Shown: piece by piece, positions 1-12,253 of the stretch | Layout: every line of letters begins with the position of its first letter | How positions within the stretch are numbered: the stretch's first letter is position 1 | Source: Acidobacteriota bacterium | Lineage (GTDB): Bacteria; Acidobacteriota; Vicinamibacteria; Vicinamibacterales; UBA2999 | NCBI GenBank assembly: GCA_020851565.1 | Contig: JADZCN010000037.1 | Coordinates: forward strand, 1-64,000 | Direction of reading: 5' to 3' | DNA: 64,000 bases | Program-made: the position numbers and the translations under genes | The notes under the pieces: model-generated | The model's database searches: none | What the model saw: the letters and a program-made list of their open reading frames with translations, nothing else | Told to the model about the DNA's origin: nothing

Positions 1-81
1 CAGTCGGATGGCCCCCGCCTTGAACTCGTCCGTGAACTGCCGGCGCGGTCGCCGGCGCTTCGATTCGGGCATGCGGGACAT
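1..81 (-). CDS. IS3-family transposase OrfA, N-terminal part (runs off the window)
   Basis: Only the first 27 codons are present. The frame starts at ATG 81-79 and reads MSRMPESKRRR, then RRQFTDEFKAGAIRL up to base 1. A basic N-terminus followed by F-T-x-E-F-K-x-x-A-x-x-L is the start of the helix-turn-helix DNA-binding domain of IS3-family OrfA proteins. In this family OrfA is normally joined to the DDE integrase OrfB by programmed frameshifting. The rest of orfA and orfB would lie to the left. This is family recognition from a short stretch, but the motif is characteristic. Confidence 0.65.
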   Translation of the reverse strand, partial: MSRMPESKRRRPRRQFTDEFKAGAIRL

Positions 82-126
82 CGTATCCACCTTTCGGAAG
101 ATGTCCACCAAACCGGATCAAGCCCA
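1..126 (-). mobile_element. IS3-family insertion sequence, end fragment
   Basis: The segment is the terminal part of an insertion sequence that continues beyond the left edge. Read on the minus strand it begins TGGGCTTGATCCGG at 126, runs through a short leader with GGTGGACA, typical of IS3-family ends, and then enters an orfA-like frame. The element stops exactly where an intact CRISPR half-repeat begins (127), so it appears inserted in, or recombined with, the array. A second copy of the terminal 14-mer lies in opposite orientation at 728-741. The family assignment rests on the orfA N-terminus and end layout; the element cannot be named. Confidence 0.7.
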
Positions 127-2541
<2,415 letters not shown>

Positions 2542-2684
2542 ACGAGGCGAGCGGAGGCGAGCCACTTTCGTCCCACCGTCCGTCCCTGCCTTGCGCGCCG
2601 TCCTGGCGCTGGAGCCACGCGCCTCCGATGTGGCACACTGGCCGCTTCCGGCCCGGCGCCCGGCCGGGCTCAAGGGAGGCTCCC

Positions 2685-3464
2685 ATGTCCATTTCCGTCG
2701 TCGGCCGTCCCCTCTGGTACGAGCTCATGACGACCGACCTCGCCGCCGCCGAGGCGTTCTACACCGCCGTTGTTGGCTGGGGAACGTCGCCCTTCGACGG
2801 CAATCCCATGCCCTACACGATGTGGATGCGCGGCCAGGTGCCCGTGGGCGGCGCGATGGCGCTGCCCGACGACTTGAAGGCCTCGGGCGTGCCGCCGCAC
2901 TGGATGATGTACGTCGGCGTCGACAAGCTCGAGGAAGGGGTGGCGCACGTCAAGCGGCTCGGCGGCGACACGCTGTCGCCGGTCGTGGAGGTCCCCGGCG
3001 TGGGCCGCATGCAGGTGATGAAGGACCCGCACGGCGCGGCCTTCTCGCTGTACGAGCCTTCAATGCCACCCGAGCAGCCCGAGGCGGCGCCCGAGGTGGG
3101 CGACACGTCGTGGCACGAGCTCTACACGACCGACGCGGCCGCCGCCCTGGCCTTCTACCAGGATCTCTTCGGCTGGAAGTCCACCGAGACGATGGACATG
3201 GGGCCGATGGGGAAGTACTACATGTTCGGCCGCATGCACGGCTCGATGGGCGGCATGATGACGAAGACGCCCGACATGGCGCAGGTGCCGAGCGCCTGGC
3301 TGCTCTACTTCCGCGTGCCCGACGTGCACGCCGCCGCCGAGCGCGTGAAGGCGAACGGCGGACAGGTGGTGAACGGCCCCATGGAAGTGCCGGGCGGCAG
3401 CTGGATTGTGCAGTGCGCCGACCCTCAGGGTGCCATGTTCGCCCTGCACCATACTGCCGTGTAG
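2685..3464 (+). CDS. Two-domain VOC (glyoxalase/bleomycin-resistance fold) protein
   Basis: The 259-residue product has two vicinal-oxygen-chelate domains, about residues 7-125 and 135-258. Each starts with a W-Y/H-E-L motif plus A-A-x-A-F-Y (GRPLWYELMTTD; TSWHELYTTD) and ends in D-P-x-G-A-x-F-x-L (KDPHGAAFSLYEP; ADPQGAMFALH). Tandem VOC proteins of this type are usually annotated as glyoxalase-like or 27-kDa antigen Cfp30B-like proteins; the substrate is not predictable. No signal peptide, so probably cytosolic. The start at ATG 2685 is chosen because it follows an AGGGAGG ribosome site; longer frames to 2484 run into the repeat element. No operon partner. Confidence 0.9.
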   Translation: MSISVVGRPLWYELMTTDLAAAEAFYTAVVGWGTSPFDGNPMPYTMWMRGQVPVGGAMALPDDLKASGVPPHWMMYVGVDKLEEGVAHVKRLGGDTLSPVVEVPGVGRMQVMKDPHGAAFSLYEPSMPPEQPEAAPEVGDTSWHELYTTDAAAALAFYQDLFGWKSTETMDMGPMGKYYMFGRMHGSMGGMMTKTPDMAQVPSAWLLYFRVPDVHAAAERVKANGGQVVNGPMEVPGGSWIVQCADPQGAMFALHHTAV

Positions 3465-3469
3465 CTTGT

Positions 3470-3576
3470 CCATTGACGATTGCTGATTGGCGATCGGGCG
3501 ATTCATTGGGTGATTGGCGACTGGGGCATTGCGCAGTGGATTGGGTGATTGGCGATTGGGGCATTGAGTGATTCGG
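3470..3576. repeat. GATTG element, copy B (single arm)
   Basis: This carries the same unit series and signature as copy A (CATTGACGATTG at the start, GATTCATTGGG in the middle, GGGGCATTGAGTGATT at the end) but only one orientation, so it cannot fold into the long hairpin alone. It lies between two convergent genes, the VOC gene ending at 3464 and the kinase ending at 3621. Confidence 0.85.
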
Positions 3577-3620
3577 CGCGTCGCAGGAAACGCGAACGCG
3601 TGCGCGATCGGACGTTCGAG

Positions 3621-6426
3621 CTACGACGGCGGGCGCTCGATCAGCACGACATCGGAATGTGGCTTCGACCGATCGAAGACGATGTACTTCCCGTCCGGTG
3701 TGATGTCGAAGGTCTGGATTGCGCCCTGGTTGCCGAGCCGCGTGAGCTGACGGGACTGCCCGAGGGCGAGATTGAGCAGCCAGAAGTCCCGCCCGTGGAT
3801 GTCGGGCAGGTAGACGAGACCGCCTCCCCCGGGGAGGAAGCGATAGCCCCCGGGGCGCACGCGGACCTCCGGCACGTCCACCGCGGTCCCGTCCGGCCGC
3901 ACGCCCCGGATGGCCACCTGGCCGACGAGCGAGCGGCCCGCGAACACGATGAGGCTGCCGTCCGGCGACCACACGGGGTCCACCCACGTTCCATTCAGCA
4001 GCCGTTCGGGCGATCCGCCGTCCACCGGGATCTTGAACAACGCCGGGCCCGCGGCGTCGCGCCCCCCGGCCACAATCCAGCGACCGTCCGGCGACCAATC
4101 GACGACGCCCTGGCCCGCGGCTCCCAGGATCTCTACGGACTCGGCCACTGTCCGCGCGTTCGTGCCGTCTTCCGACATGATCGACAGGCGCCGCTTCCCA
4201 TCCTGCCGGAGGATCACTGCCAACCGCCGGGCGTCTGGCGACACCGCGGGCGGCTCGGAGACCAGCCCGTCTCGATTCCTCCAGATGTGGAGCGGCTGAC
4301 CGTTCTCCACCTTCCAGAGGCCGTCGCCAATCCCGCGGGCCGACAGGTAGAAAAGCGATGTGCGGCTGAACCGCGGAGCCAGGACGCGCCCCGTCGGCGC
4401 GGGCAGCAGGTATGGCTCGGCGTCGCGATCGTCGGCCGTTCGAGCGAGCAGGGGAACGCGCCACAGGCTGCCGCTGGGGTTCGCCACCGTGGCGACGATA
4501 CGCCGGCCATCGCGGCTGGCGGCCACCGAGGTGTACTGATCGATGCCGGTCGGGAGGCGCCAGGCGGACTTGCGCTCCACGTCGAGCGCCCACAGCCACG
4601 GGCCCGACCCATCGTCGGCACGGGCCGTGTAGAGCAGCGTGCGCGCGTCGATTGGCGCCACGAAATTCACACCCGCGTGCTGGCTCGTCAACGGCTCCGG
4701 CGTGCCGCCGCCGGCCGGCACGCGCCACACGTTGATGTCCGTCTCGTCCTGCGGCTCCGACCCGCTGACGAAGTAGATCCACCGGCCATCCGGTGACCAC
4801 ACCGGGTTGTTGCGCCGGAAGCCGCGCTGTGGCGGGACCAGCACGTGGGGATTGGCACCCGTGCGATCGGCGGCAAACATCGGGTCGTCACCGTCGGGTG
4901 GTTTTCCGAAGTAGACCAGCCGCGATCCATCCGGCGACCAGGCGGGCGTATTGACGCCCGATCCCAGGAACGCGCGTGGCGTGCCGCCGGTCAGGGGCAT
5001 GAGCATCAGCGGCCGCCTGGCCGCCGGGTTGAACCAGATCTCCGAGCCGTCACCCGAAAAGCCCAGCTTGCGGACGATGGCGCCGAGCGGCGCGAGCGGG
5101 GGCACGTCCCGCGTGAGGTTGGTGAAGTGCCCCGTGCCGACCTGGGTGAGCCAGATGTCGAACTCGCCATCGTGATCGGCGAGAAACGCGACGAATCGGC
5201 CATCCGGCGAGATCTCGGCGCCTTCCTCGGCGCCCTCCCAGTTCGTCAACGGCACGAAGCGGGCGTTGGCCAGCGGGTTGTCGGGCTCGGCGAGCGGCCG
5301 AGGGAGGCCCCACGAGCCAAGCGCCGCGGCCAGAAACGCGACGATCGCGGTCCACGGCAGCCACCGTCCGCCCAGGCGGGTGGGTCTTGCGGCCGTCGGC
5401 TGCGGCTCCGGCACGTTCGTCCGCTCGCGCTCGACGGCGTGCAGCTCGATTCTGGCGTCGCCAATGTCCCGCAGCCGCTCCCTCGGGTCCTTCACGAGGC
5501 AGCGGAGGAGCAGGCGCCGCACCGGGCCTGGGGTCTCGGCAGGCAGCGCGGACCAGTCGGGCTCGCGTTCCAGGATCTTCGCGATGGTGTCCGGGACGGT
5601 GCCGCCGGGGAAGGCCATCCGCCCGGTGAGCATCTCGTACAGCACGCACCCGAACGCCCAGATGTCACCGCGGGTGTCCACGGTCTGGCCGCGCGCCTGT
5701 TCAGGGCTCATGTAGGACGCCGTGCCGAGGATGAGCCCGTCGTGCGAGCCCGTCAGGTCGGGTCGGGCGCCGTCCGGCGCGGCTGGCTTCGCCAGTCCGA
5801 AGTCGAGCACCTTCACCGTGCCCGACAGGTCCACCTTGATGTTCGCCGGCTTGAGATCGCGATGGACGATGCCCTTCTCGTGGGCCGCCTCGACGGCTTC
5901 GGCGATCTGAGCGGCCGCGGCGAGTGCGGCATCGACCGGCAGAGGCCCCGCCACGAGGCGGTCCGCCAGCGTCGGGCCCTCCACCAGTTCCAGCACCAGC
6001 GCCAGCATCCCGTCCGAGTCCTCGACGCCGTAGATGGCGGCAATGTTCGGGTGATTCAGGGCGGCCAGCATCTGCGCTTCGCGCCTGAACCGCGCCAGAC
6101 GGTCGGGATCCGATGCGAACGGCTGCGGAAGGAGCTTGAGCGCGACGTCGCGATTGAGCCGCGTTATCCCGCGCGCGGTAGACCTCGCCCATGGCGCCCG
6201 TGCCGAGGAGGGCCACGATCTCGTACGACCCGATCCGACGTGGAAGCCCGACCCGATCCAGCAGGCCATCGTCATCGGCGTCCGACGCCAGCAGCGACTC
6301 CACCTCGCGCCGCACCGCCTCATCGCCGCCGGTCGCCGCCGCCAGGAAGGCGTCGCGTTCCGCGGAGGGCCGCTCCACGGCCGCCTGGAAGAGCGCTTTG
6401 ATACGCGGCCAGCGGTCCTCGGTCAT
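3621..6426 (-). CDS. Ser/Thr protein kinase with PD40/TolB-like beta-propeller tail (one frameshift)
   Basis: The gene starts at ATG 6426, overlapping the sigma-factor stop by four bases (ATGA). A short N-terminal region with W-x-x-x-x-x-L-F-x-x-A-x-x-x is typical of these acidobacterial kinases. Next come the glycine loop ([15 protein letters not shown]), the VALK lysine, [15 protein letters not shown] and a PEQARGQ activation-loop end. A transmembrane helix ([21 protein letters not shown]) leads to a C-terminal propeller with repeated SPDGRxIxF motifs. The frame breaks after the glycine loop: one extra base at 6164-6165 shifts EVYRARD out of phase with [10 protein letters not shown]. Apart from that base the roughly 935-codon product is intact. 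With the sigma factor upstream it forms a TIGR02999 sigma/kinase cassette. The single-base change may be a sequencing error or a true lesion. Confidence 0.85.
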
Positions 6427-6991
6427 GGGCGGAGCACGGCGTCGAGCTCACGACGGATCCACGCCTTCGCGGTGCGCCAGTCGCGCTTGGCCGTGGATGG
6501 CGACACCTTCAGCACGTGCGCGGTTTCGTCGATGGTCAGGCCGCCAAAGGCACGCAGTTCGACGATGCGGGCGAGAGCCGCGTCCATCTGATCGAGCCGG
6601 GTGAGCGTCGTCGAACGCGAGCAGCGGCGGCTCCCCCGACTCCACGTCGCGCGCTTCCTCGAGGGACACGCGGGGCACCCCGCCGCCTCGCTTGCTCGCG
6701 GTGTGTCGTCGGGCGTGGTCTACCAAGGATCCGCCGCATCGCCTGCGCCGCCACGCCGAAGAAATGCGCCCGGCCCTGCCAGTCGACCTGCCGCTGCTCG
6801 ACGAGCCGCAGGTAGGCCTCGTGCACGAGGGCCGTGGGTTGCAGGGTGTGGTTGGGCCGCTCGCTCCGCAGCTGGCGGGCAGCCATGCGGCGGAGCTCGG
6901 CGTAGACCAGCGGCAGCAAGCGATCGAGGGCACCGTGGTCGCCGCGACTCCACTCACCGAGCAACGCCGTCACGCTGCAGGGGCCATTCAT
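6423..6991 (-). CDS. ECF-type RNA polymerase sigma factor, TIGR02999-like (two frameshifts)
   Basis: Read on the minus strand from ATG 6991, [27 protein letters not shown] region 2 and [15 protein letters not shown] match the acidobacterial/planctomycetal TIGR02999 sigma family. The frame is lost at an extra base in 6725-6726, which separates AAQAMRRIL from [15 protein letters not shown]. It is lost again at about 6605-6615, which separates PPLLAFDDA from the region-4 helix-turn-helix ([16 protein letters not shown], then [15 protein letters not shown]). Restoring both gives about 188 residues ending four bases inside the kinase start. All three lesions in this pair are single-base gains within 0.57 kb. 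As written, the gene would give no functional sigma factor. Confidence 0.8.
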
Positions 6992-7212
6992 TGCGCATCC
7001 TTGGCACCGCCAGCCACGGGGCGGGGACCCTCTCCGGGGTCTCAGGATACGGCGCCCCGACGGCCGTCGCAAGCGTCCCACCACCCCGGTGACCCAATGG
7101 GGCGGGCGCCCGCGCGATCTCATGTAGCGGTGTGCGATGCCTGTCGCCAGACATGGCGGGGTTGGCCATCGCGAAGGGGCTGGGGGCTTCTCGGGAAAGA
7201 AAGGGGGAGATG

Positions 7213-8427
7213 ATGTCACGCGCTCGGCTGATGGCCATGACGGCGGGGATCTGCGTCTCGGCGGCGCTGGGGGGCGTCGCCCGGAGCGGTGCGCCTCTGT
7301 CCGGGAGCACTGCGGCCGGGAGCTGGGCCGGGGGGGCAGCCGTCCCGACGACGCTCACGACGCTGGTGAATGATTCGGAGGGGCTCACCGTGGACCCCGC
7401 AACGGGAGCGCTGTACGCCGCCGAGGCGCCGGATGCATCCGGCGAGTGCTTCGTTCGCCGGATTACGATGGACGGTGAGGTCTCGACGATTGGCGCGCTG
7501 CCGAAGCCCGGAGGCGGCGCCTGCTCGCCCCGCGGCCTCGAGTTCCGCGCCGGGTTCCTCTACATCGCCGACCAGGGGGCGGGCGCCAGCGGCTGGATCT
7601 TCGAGATGGATCCGGCCACGGGTCAGGCGACCACCTTCGCCTCCGGCGTCCCTGGCGCCAACGGCATCGTGTTCGACCCGATCGGCCACCTCTGGGTGAC
7701 CGACAGCCTGCGCGGGCTTGGCCGGGTGTACCGGCGTCACGCGTCCACGGGTATCGTCGAAGAGGTCTTTCGCGTCCCGCCGGTGGCCAACGGGACCACA
7801 TATGGAGGACGGCTCACCGTGCCGAGCGCCTCGGGCGTCGGACGACAGATTGTGAATGTGCCCGTCGGGGTGCAGGCCGAGGTCAGGCAGGTCGCCAACG
7901 GCATCGCGGTGGTCGGGAACGGGGCCGCCGCGACGCTCTATGTCGCCGACACCGCGCGCGGCGCGCTCTGGGCGGTGAACCTCGATGCGCGCGGCGACCT
8001 CGTTCCGGGCCAGACCGGGTGCAACCCGACGCTCCAGGACCACACGTTGTGCGAGGATGCCCTGTATGTCGCGCACCCGCGGCTGGAGGGCGCCGACGGC
8101 ATCTGGCCGGACCTCGATGGGTCGCTCTGGGTCGCGGCCAATTCGCGTCAGGCGATTGTCCGTGTCGATCGGGCGGGACGCGTGACCGAGCTGTTCCGCA
8201 ATCCCGTCAACGCCAACCTCCTGCGGAGCAGCGCTGATACGCCCGAAGGCAATACACACATCCTCGAGTACCCGACGAATCCCGTGATCGTGCCTGCGAT
8301 CGGCTCGCCTTACGGGCGCAGGCTCTGCGTGGCGAGCACGGATCGTCCCGGCCGGGACAATTGGCCCGGGACGGTGGGGGAAATAGGCGCGCCCGGGCAG
8401 CCGAAGGGGAAGGTATCGTGCTTCTGA
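7213..8427 (+). CDS. Secreted SMP-30/gluconolactonase-like beta-propeller protein
   Basis: The product has an N-terminal signal peptide ([20 protein letters not shown], then VARSGA) and about 375 further residues with repeating propeller blades such as [29 protein letters not shown] and [15 protein letters not shown]. This pattern fits the SMP-30/LRE-like family, which includes lactonases and strictosidine-synthase-like hydrolases acting outside the cytoplasm. The substrate cannot be told. ATG 7213 is preferred for its position after AAGGGGGAG; ATG 7210 would add one Met, and an upstream ATG at 7132 lacks a ribosome site. It diverges from the damaged sigma/kinase pair. A GATTG repeat element begins 22 bases after the stop. 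Confidence 0.75.
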   Translation: MSRARLMAMTAGICVSAALGGVARSGAPLSGSTAAGSWAGGAAVPTTLTTLVNDSEGLTVDPATGALYAAEAPDASGECFVRRITMDGEVSTIGALPKPGGGACSPRGLEFRAGFLYIADQGAGASGWIFEMDPATGQATTFASGVPGANGIVFDPIGHLWVTDSLRGLGRVYRRHASTGIVEEVFRVPPVANGTTYGGRLTVPSASGVGRQIVNVPVGVQAEVRQVANGIAVVGNGAAATLYVADTARGALWAVNLDARGDLVPGQTGCNPTLQDHTLCEDALYVAHPRLEGADGIWPDLDGSLWVAANSRQAIVRVDRAGRVTELFRNPVNANLLRSSADTPEGNTHILEYPTNPVIVPAIGSPYGRRLCVASTDRPGRDNWPGTVGEIGAPGQPKGKVSCF

Positions 8428-8449
8428 TGCCGGGAGGGTCGCGCCTGCC

Positions 8450-8712
8450 CATTGAGCGATTGCCGATTGACGATGGAGCGATTCATTGGGCGATTGACGA
8501 TTGAGCATTGGGCATTTGGATTGAGGGATTGAGGGATTGAGGGATTGAGGGATTGAGGGCATTCCCTGGCGTCGTCGACCGAATGCCTCGGATGCCCCAA
8601 TCACCCGATCACCCAATCACCCAATCACCCAATCACCCAATCCAATGCGCCATTGACCAATCACCCGCTCATCAGTGAATCGCTCAATCAGCAATCGCCA
8701 ATCACTCAATGG
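8450..8712. repeat. GATTG/CAATC inverted repeat element, copy C, with internal GGGATTGAG tandem
   Basis: The left arm (8450-8558) holds GATTG units, the signature GATTCATTGGG and five direct GGGATTGA units. The right arm (about 8597-8712) holds five AATCACCC units followed by CAATC units. A loop of about 40 bp contains GGCGTCGTCGACC. The arms pair over about 100 nt. The element fills the gap between convergent genes and supplies the stop codon of the DUF2277 gene (tca at 8702-8704). It is much richer in A+T than its flanks. Confidence 0.9.
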
Positions 8713-8986
8713 ACGCGGCGGCGCGGAAGCGGCGGGCGCCGCGCTCCCTTGCCCGCGCCGCTTCCACCGCGCGATCCTTTCGCGGCGCCTTCGTCTCGAG
8801 CGCGTCGATCAGCCTCCGCGCCGCCAGGAACACCTCGTCGATGGCGCGGTTGAACGCCGCCTCGTTGGCCTGTGACGGGGCGGTGAACCCACTCAGCTTT
8901 CGCACGAACTGCAGCGACGCAGCGCGGACCTCCTCGTCCGTGGCCGGCGGGTCGAAGTTGAACAGGGTCTTGATGTTGCGGCACAT
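8702..8986 (-). CDS. DUF2277 family protein
   Basis: A 94-residue protein beginning MCRNIKTLFNFDPPATDEEV, with LQFVRKLSGF and the A-x-x-x-A-x-x-x-A helix pattern near NEAAFNRAIDEVFLAARRL. This is the standard DUF2277 sequence signature, and the length matches the family (about 85-95). Function is unknown in the family; a small helical cytosolic protein. The last four codons, including the TGA, are drawn from the adjacent GATTG repeat element, so the C-terminus (AASIE) is probably not ancestral. Start ATG 8986 is the only reasonable one. Confidence 0.9.
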   Translation of the reverse strand: MCRNIKTLFNFDPPATDEEVRAASLQFVRKLSGFTAPSQANEAAFNRAIDEVFLAARRLIDALETKAPRKDRAVEAARARERGARRFRAAASIE

Positions 8987-9162
8987 CCGGCGATATTAGC
9001 CGGGAACCGGGAGCCGGGAGGCGGGAGTCGGATGCAGACCGGTTTCCGCCGATCTGTGCCCATCTGCGGCCCTGGCCATCTGCGCATCTGTGGCCCTGGT
9101 TATTGCATCGGCGGCCCGTCCGCGTCACAACTTTCGGCATCCGTGTCTCGTCTCATACCCAC

Positions 9163-11667
9163 ATGCGCGACCTGCGTCTGGCCCTCCGAAACCTCGCGAA
9201 GTCCCCGTTTGTCAGCCTCGTGGCGATCCTGTCGCTCGCCCTCGGCATTGGCGCCAATTCGGCCATCTTCTCCCTGTTCAACCAGATGCTGCTGCGGCCC
9301 TTGCCGGTGCCGGCGCCGCACGAGCTGGTGAATCTTGGCGCGCCGGGCCCGAAGCCGGGCTCTACGTCCTGCCAGCAGGCCGGGGACTGCGAGGAGGTCT
9401 TCAGCTACCCGATGTTCCGGGACCTGGAGCGCCTGCAGACCAGCTTCACTGGTATTGCCGCCCACCGGACGTTCGGGGTCAACCTCGCCTACAAGGGCCA
9501 GACCGAGGGGGCCGACGGCGTGCTGGTGTCGGGCAGTTTTTTCCCCGTCCTCGGCCTTCAGCCGGCCATCGGTCGCCTGTTCACGCCGGACGATGACAAG
9601 ACCCCGGGCGGCCATCCGCTGGCCGTGCTCACCTACGACTACTGGCGCCTGCGATTCCAGGAGGATCCATCGGTCCTGGGCCAGACGCTCATCGTCAACG
9701 GCCACGCCTTCACGATCATCGGCGTCACCCCGCGCGGCTTCGAGGGCACGGTCCTCGGCACGCGGCCGAGTGTGTACGTGCCCATCACCATGCGGGGCGA
9801 GATGCAGTCCGGATTCCAGGGACCGGGCTTCGAGAACCGCCGGGCGTACTGGGCCTACCTGTTCGGCCGGCTGAAACCGGGCGTCACGCTCGAGCAGGCG
9901 CTCGCGGCGCTCAATGGCGTCTACCGCCCCATCATCAACGACGTGGAGGCGCCGCTGCAGACGGGCATGAGCGACCAGACGATGGCGCGGTTCCGATCGA
10001 AGGCCCTGACGGTGGTCCCCGGGGCGCGCGGGCAGAGCACGGTGCACCGTGAAGCCCGTGCGCCCCTCATCATCCTGATGGCGGTTACCGGGACCGTCCT
10101 TCTCATCGCCTGCGCCAACATCGCCAACCTGCTGCTGGTGCGTGGCGCGGGGCGGGCAGCCGAGATGGCAGTGCGGCTGTCGATAGGCGCCAGCCGCGCG
10201 CAGCTCGTGCGGCAACTGCTCACCGAGTCGGTCGTGCTCGCACTGCTGGGCGCCACGCTCGGCGTGCTGGTGGCGAAGTGGACCCTGGACGTCATCGCGA
10301 CGCTCATGCCCCCGGAGGGGGCAGCCATCGTCGCGTTCAGGCTGGATCCGACGATGCTCGGCTTCGCGGCGCTGCTGGCGGTGGTCACGGGGCTGGTGTT
10401 CGGGCTGTTTCCGGCCCTGCACAGCACGAAGCCGGAGCTGGCGGCCACGCTCAAGAACCAGGCGGGCCAGCCCTCGGGTGCGAAGGCGGCGAAGCGCTTC
10501 CGCGCCACGCTGGCCACCGCGCAGATCGCGCTCTCGATGGCGCTGCTCGCCCCGGCAGGTCTCTTCGCCATGAGCCTGCTGAACGTGAGCCGCGTGGACC
10601 TCGGCATCAAGCCGGATCACCTGATCACCTTCGCGGTGGCGCCCATCCTGAACGGCTACGACACGCCGCGCGCGCGTGCGCTCTTCGAGCAGATGGAGGA
10701 GCGCCTCGCGGCGCTGCCGGGCGCGTCGAGCGCCGGCTTCTCGATGGTGCCGCTCCTTTCCGGGGACAACTGGAACAACGACATGACGGTGGAGGGGTTC
10801 GAGGCCGGCCCGGATACCAACACCACCGCGGCGTACAACAGCGTCGGCCCGGACTTCTTCCGGACGGTGGCCATGCCGCTCGTCTCGGGCCGGGCGTTCA
10901 CGCCCGCCGACGGCGCTGGCGCGCCGAAAGTGGTGATCGTGAACCAGGCGTTCACGCGGCGGTTCAACCTCGGGCCCGACGCCGTGGGCCGCCGCGTCAA
11001 GGAAGGCCGCGCAGCGGGCCCGCTGGACATGGAAATCATCGGCGTGGTCCAGGACGCAAAGTACAGCGACGTGAAGCGCGCCATCGGCCCGCAGTACTTC
11101 ACGCCCTATCGCCAGGCGGAGGCCGTCGGCTTCGGGTACTTCTACGTGCGCACCGAGCTCGACCCGGAGCAGCTGCTCACGGCCGTGCCCGGCGTCGTCA
11201 AGGCGCTCGATCCGAACCTGCCCATCGAGAACCTGAAGACGATGGAGACGCAGGTCCGTGAGAACGTGTTCATGGATCGGATGATCAGCGTGCTCGCCAC
11301 GGGCTTCGCCCTGCTCGCCACGCTGCTGGCGGCGATTGGCCTCTACGGCGTGCTGGCCTACACGGTGGCGCAGCGCACGCGCGAGTTCGGGCTGCGCATG
11401 GCGCTCGGCGCCGATGGTGGACGCGTCCGCGGGCTGGTACTGCGCCAGGTGGCGGTGATGGCCGTCATTGGCGGCCTGATCGGCCTCGCCGCGGCGGTGG
11501 GCATCGGCCAGGCGGCCGAGTCGCTGCTGTTCGAGATCAAGGGCTACGACCCGACGGTGCTCGTGCTCTCGGCCGCCGTGCTGGGGCTGGTCACGCTGGC
11601 GGCCGGCTACCTGCCCGCCCTGCGCGCCTCGCGCATCGACCCGATGAAAGCGCTCAGATACGAGTAG
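9163..11667 (+). CDS. ADOP-type ABC transporter permease (MacB/FtsX-like, duplicated)
   Basis: An 834-residue integral membrane protein. It begins MRDLRLALRNLAKSPFVSLV followed by a first helix with LALGIGANSAIFSL, the hallmark of acidobacterial duplicated orphan permeases. A MacB-type periplasmic domain (about 45-260) is followed by an FtsX core with IACANIANLLLVRGAGRAAEMAVRLSIGASR-like sequence. A second periplasmic domain and a second FtsX core end in LRASRIDPMKALRYE. No ATPase gene is adjacent, consistent with orphan status in this family. Such proteins are presumed to move lipids, peptides or drugs across the envelope, but substrates are unknown. ATG 9163 is chosen because it gives the conserved N-terminus; 9103 would add an unrelated 20-residue leader. 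Confidence 0.92.
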   Translation: MRDLRLALRNLAKSPFVSLVAILSLALGIGANSAIFSLFNQMLLRPLPVPAPHELVNLGAPGPKPGSTSCQQAGDCEEVFSYPMFRDLERLQTSFTGIAAHRTFGVNLAYKGQTEGADGVLVSGSFFPVLGLQPAIGRLFTPDDDKTPGGHPLAVLTYDYWRLRFQEDPSVLGQTLIVNGHAFTIIGVTPRGFEGTVLGTRPSVYVPITMRGEMQSGFQGPGFENRRAYWAYLFGRLKPGVTLEQALAALNGVYRPIINDVEAPLQTGMSDQTMARFRSKALTVVPGARGQSTVHREARAPLIILMAVTGTVLLIACANIANLLLVRGAGRAAEMAVRLSIGASRAQLVRQLLTESVVLALLGATLGVLVAKWTLDVIATLMPPEGAAIVAFRLDPTMLGFAALLAVVTGLVFGLFPALHSTKPELAATLKNQAGQPSGAKAAKRFRATLATAQIALSMALLAPAGLFAMSLLNVSRVDLGIKPDHLITFAVAPILNGYDTPRARALFEQMEERLAALPGASSAGFSMVPLLSGDNWNNDMTVEGFEAGPDTNTTAAYNSVGPDFFRTVAMPLVSGRAFTPADGAGAPKVVIVNQAFTRRFNLGPDAVGRRVKEGRAAGPLDMEIIGVVQDAKYSDVKRAIGPQYFTPYRQAEAVGFGYFYVRTELDPEQLLTAVPGVVKALDPNLPIENLKTMETQVRENVFMDRMISVLATGFALLATLLAAIGLYGVLAYTVAQRTREFGLRMALGADGGRVRGLVLRQVAVMAVIGGLIGLAAAVGIGQAAESLLFEIKGYDPTVLVLSAAVLGLVTLAAGYLPALRASRIDPMKALRYE

Positions 11668-11720
11668 GGTGCGGGCGGGTGCGGGCAGGTGCGGGCGGGT
11701 GCGAACAGGTGCGGGCGGGC
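11668..11720. repeat. GGTGCGGGCR tandem array, left arm of the four-helix-bundle cassette
   Basis: Five direct 10-bp units (GGTGCGGGCG, GGTGCGGGCA, GGTGCGAACA variants) start immediately after the TAG of the permease gene. The series GGTGCGGGCGGGTGCGAACA reappears in reverse complement in the array at 12254-12317. The two arrays enclose one small gene, so a transcript could fold into a long stem with the gene in the loop. Confidence 0.88.
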
Positions 11721-11876
11721 CGCGGCGCCGCCCGGCGTACGCCAGGTGGCAGGGAATGGGTACTCCGATGAGGTTCGACGTGTCTGAACCTGCCATCCGA
11801 CCCGGCCGGAGGAATCGCGGGCGGCCGTCTTGCCGAGAGTTGGCGCGCGTCATGGTTCTTGCACGGCCTGGTCGGC

Positions 11877-12245
11877 ATGGCGCGACATTTCAAGGAGCTG
11901 GTCGCCTGGCAGCAGGCTGACGCGCTTCGGCAGGCGATCTGGGCCGTGGTGCGGCGCACGCCGGGCATGGATCTGAAGTTTCGCACCCAGTGGACCGACG
12001 CCGCCCGCTCCGTGTGCTCGAACACGGCAGAAGGCTTCGGCCGCCGGTCGCACCGCGAGTTCGCGCGCTTCCTGGAGCTGGCGTCCAGCTCGCTCCGGGA
12101 GATCGAAGACCTCGTCCACGAGGCGCGCATGCGCGGCTACCTCACCGATGACAACGTGACCGACCTGCAGCGCCAGGTTCGTCGCACCTCCGCCCCACTG
12201 GCACGACTGCTGCGCTACCTTCGCCACAATCCCGATCGCCGGTAG
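11877..12245 (+). CDS. Four-helix bundle protein (S23/IVP, TIGR02436-like)
   Basis: A 122-residue all-helical protein starting MARHFKELVAWQQADALR, with the family core DAARSVCSNTAEGFGRRSHR and EFARFLELASSSLREIEDL, and ending in RLLRYLRHNPDRR. This is the four-helix-bundle family first met as proteins encoded in 23S rRNA intervening sequences, and it is related in fold to Avd of diversity-generating retroelements. The molecular role is unknown; basic surfaces suggest RNA binding. The gene sits alone between inverted GGTGCGGGC arrays. A homologue with the same layout but different arrays lies at 52447-52824; the two share the N/T-x-AEGFGR-x-x-HR-x-FARFL core. An earlier ATG at 11859 is possible. 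Confidence 0.88.
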   Translation: MARHFKELVAWQQADALRQAIWAVVRRTPGMDLKFRTQWTDAARSVCSNTAEGFGRRSHREFARFLELASSSLREIEDLVHEARMRGYLTDDNVTDLQRQVRRTSAPLARLLRYLRHNPDRR

Positions 12246-12253
12246 ACCGCCCC

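Noticed and set aside
8520..8640. GGGATTGA and AATCACCC tandems as a second CRISPR array
   Set aside because: Units are 8-9 bp with no spacers; they are simple tandem repeats in inverted arms.
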